Assembly: GCA_002480165.1 (NCBI GenBank)
Contig: DLBP01000011.1
Span: 1 to 6,119, forward strand
Source: Proteobacteria bacterium UBA7821
GTDB taxonomy: Bacteria; Pseudomonadota; Gammaproteobacteria; Comchoanobacterales; Comchoanobacteraceae
Direction of reading: 5' to 3'
Length of the DNA stretch: 6,119 nt
The notes beneath the pieces are model-generated. The model saw nothing but the letters and a program-made list of their open reading frames with translations. It had not been told where the DNA came from and made no database searches. A program made the translations under genes and the position numbers. Shown piece after piece: positions 4,282-6,119 of the stretch. Within the stretch, counting starts at the first letter, position 1. Each line of letters opens with the position of its first letter.

Positions 4282-6119
4282 CTAGGGCGACACAGATCGT
4301 GGAATACTCATTTGGGTAGGCGTGTAGTCACTAGAAAATAGGCTATGGATTTTTACTTTACTCGTCTCATTTAGTTTGGTTGAGGCAAGGCCATTTCTGA
4401 TGATATCTTCAAATAATAATGAGTGTCTTTCTAACACTTGTTCGTTATAACCACCTTCTCTGCTGATAATAATATCAGTATATGGGTAGTGTTGTTTAAC
4501 TTGGTGGATGAAACCATACAATCGGCAGAAGTCGTCATCTGTAAAGCACCATTGGTATCGATTCATTTCAAACCATTGGTCTATGTCGTGTATATCCTCC
4601 GGTATCATGGCACGCAGACTGGGAATCATACTCACTGATCCTGGGCGTGAGCACGAGGCTTTCTCATCAATATGGGAATCATAGCCCAGGTTGATTTGAA
4701 GTAAAACAGCGCCATCGTTGTCTTTGATTTCTTGTAATAAACAGCTTAATAGGTTGAGCATCACTTGCTCGTGTCCCAACTGATTGACCATTGGTACTGG
4801 AATGTAACAGAAGCTCTCTTGTTCTATAGTAATTGGGTCTTCATTGGTTAGCGGGTAGCATGGTAAGAATAGATCATATACTTTATCAGGCTGTTTGATG
4901 TCCTCTCTCTGTCTTTCGAGTGAATCACTGAACATGGTATTGGGATTTTGCCCAGTCAGGTTGCAATCGACGTCAACTAAAATCACTTGTTTATTGACGC
5001 TGTGGTTGAGTTTTGCCCACAAGTATAGAGCCGCTAGGTCAAATTGCCTTGTCGGTACCGGACAGAATCCCTTAGCTAGCTCTCCATCAATCTCAAAGTG
5101 GTGAGCTGGCAAGCTATTTCTTAACAAAATTGGTCGTTGAACACGATCGGCGGAAAAAATAGGCGATTCAGCAAATAAGCAAGCAGTTAACACGTTTTGG
5201 AAAATAATGTTTAGGTAGTTACAATCAATGGTAACACTCTCACCGATTTCAATGGAACGATCAATGCGAGAAGACAATAAGGATTGTATCGCACAGTGAG
5301 CTAAAAATAGTTGGTTTTTGAAGTTTAAAGAGACAATTTGCATTAAAAACTGAGAAGCAGCTTGTTGTGTTCCAAGGCTCGCATCAACATCAATCCATTG
5401 ATACCATTGTTTAATGTCATTCAGTAGTTTATTGAATGTGGTTGAACCATTGGCGACACGAGCTGGCATGTCCCCCCAAGGTTTATCGCCACAGTGTGCT
5501 ATTGGTCGTCTATCCACATTAGATGATAATGGTGCTGACACACGCCTGGTCTGCTGATTAATACCGCAGGCCATATAATTACTGAGGTCACACGAGACAT
5601 CAGCAGTGATGACCTGGGTCACTGTTAAGTCGTGCAAATTAAGCACAGGTGTCATTTGAGGAAATATTGAGCTCGTTTTTTTCGGCTCTGGATATAGAAG
5701 ATCTAACAGTTTGTCAACATACCAAATTGGGTGTGAATTATCTATTTTTCTGAGTCTAGCACCCTGACTAAATTCATTGTTAACAATACAGTTGATTAGG
5801 TAACTAATGATGGGATTGTGTGAGCCAAATTCTATCAATGTTTCTTCCGATTCCCATCCAGAGGTGTTGATAAATTGGACTACTGGTTCCTTGAGCATCA
5901 TTTCTATGTTAGTTCTGGACTGTTTGCTGTCATATTTACAAGAGTTAGCGACTATATTTAAGTGTGACAAGATTCTTAACAAGACGGAGCTGATTTGCTC
6001 GTACTCACTATCATTGGGGTCACGTATGAATGAGCAAATGGATGATTTTACAATCACCTTACCCAGAAGGTGAGAGAGACCCAAATAAATCATATCATTA
6101 ATGACTTGATCGCATAGAT
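4282..6119 (-). CDS. Histone-deacetylase-like protein (arginase/deacetylase fold) with long N-terminal extension, 5' end outside window
   Basis: The frame stays open to the right edge, so the protein is at least 611 residues. The first ATG in view (6091-6093) has no Shine-Dalgarno sequence and gives 603 residues, used here for numbering. About 300-570 carries the order of landmarks of Zn-dependent deacetylases (PF00850 type): RNSLPAHHFE with H331 and H332 as the paired active-site histidines, GFC at 342-344, the strand VILVDVD with D374 and D376, IPVP at 431-434 where family members have a proline-containing strand before a long helix, GYDSH with D472 as the second Asp zinc ligand, and REGGYN with Y549 as the transition-state Tyr. 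The family's DxDxHHGxG loop reads DVDCNLTG, so the His ligand is N378. A roughly 40-residue insertion follows GYDSH. I do not recognise the first 290 residues; they include no clear signal peptide or membrane segment. The tail (571-603) is rich in Ser, Thr and Pro. The substrate is unknown: acetyl-lysine, acetylpolyamine or none are all possible. The family call rests on motif order seen by eye. Confidence 0.7.
   Translation of the reverse strand, partial: LCDQVINDMIYLGLSHLLGKVIVKSSICSFIRDPNDSEYEQISSVLLRILSHLNIVANSCKYDSKQSRTNIEMMLKEPVVQFINTSGWESEETLIEFGSHNPIISYLINCIVNNEFSQGARLRKIDNSHPIWYVDKLLDLLYPEPKKTSSIFPQMTPVLNLHDLTVTQVITADVSCDLSNYMACGINQQTRRVSAPLSSNVDRRPIAHCGDKPWGDMPARVANGSTTFNKLLNDIKQWYQWIDVDASLGTQQAASQFLMQIVSLNFKNQLFLAHCAIQSLLSSRIDRSIEIGESVTIDCNYLNIIFQNVLTACLFAESPIFSADRVQRPILLRNSLPAHHFEIDGELAKGFCPVPTRQFDLAALYLWAKLNHSVNKQVILVDVDCNLTGQNPNTMFSDSLERQREDIKQPDKVYDLFLPCYPLTNEDPITIEQESFCYIPVPMVNQLGHEQVMLNLLSCLLQEIKDNDGAVLLQINLGYDSHIDEKASCSRPGSVSMIPSLRAMIPEDIHDIDQWFEMNRYQWCFTDDDFCRLYGFIHQVKQHYPYTDIIISREGGYNEQVLERHSLLFEDIIRNGLASTKLNETSKVKIHSLFSSDYTPTQMSIPRSVSP

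Noticed and set aside
4249..4286. Hairpin terminator between the convergent genes
   Set aside because: Possible stems are only 4-5 bp, AT-rich, with loops over 20 nt and no T-run.
4438..6073. Plus-strand open frames of 66-88 codons inside the minus-strand gene
   Set aside because: They have no recognisable domains and lie antisense to a much longer frame with coherent motifs. They are shadows of it.

Overview
The window looks like chromosomal DNA of a gammaproteobacterium. It is moderately AT-rich, judged by eye and not computed. The left edge carries the last codons of the ATP synthase epsilon subunit gene (atpC). A full-length glmU follows directly, an arrangement also seen at the end of the E. 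coli atp operon. Further right is dut followed directly by an algC-type phosphohexomutase gene, a pair known from Pseudomonas and relatives. The sequence alone does not fix genus or family. A host-associated lineage is possible because of the deacetylase-like gene at the right, but that is inference.

Layout, plus strand (1-4250): 3' end of atpC (to 79); glmU (102-1472); a periplasmic L,D-transpeptidase of the ErfK/YbiS type (1462-2394); dut (2372-2833); and an algC/manB-type phosphomannomutase/phosphoglucomutase (2835-4250). The four complete genes are packed as one transcription unit: glmU and ldt overlap by 11 nt, ldt and dut by 23 nt, and dut and algC are 1 nt apart. Each start has a Shine-Dalgarno-like sequence inside or just after the gene before it. 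The shared theme is envelope sugar and wall metabolism. GlmU makes UDP-GlcNAc, the phosphohexomutase supplies hexose-1-phosphates for LPS or polysaccharide, and the transpeptidase remodels peptidoglycan. dut is a housekeeping nucleotide-pool gene.

Layout, minus strand (4282-6119): one long reading frame points towards the operon and remains open at the right edge, so its 5' end is probably outside the window. Its C-terminal half shows a divergent histone-deacetylase-like (arginase/deacetylase fold) signature: a His-His pair followed by GFC, a DVD strand, a GYDSH motif and a REGGYN motif. The His zinc ligand that normally follows DVD is Asn. The gene also encodes about 290 N-terminal residues that I cannot assign and an insertion late in the core. 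It is the most interesting object here. The two transcription units converge with only 31 nt between stop codons and no recognisable terminator. I see no RNA genes, mobile elements, CRISPR arrays or attachment sites.
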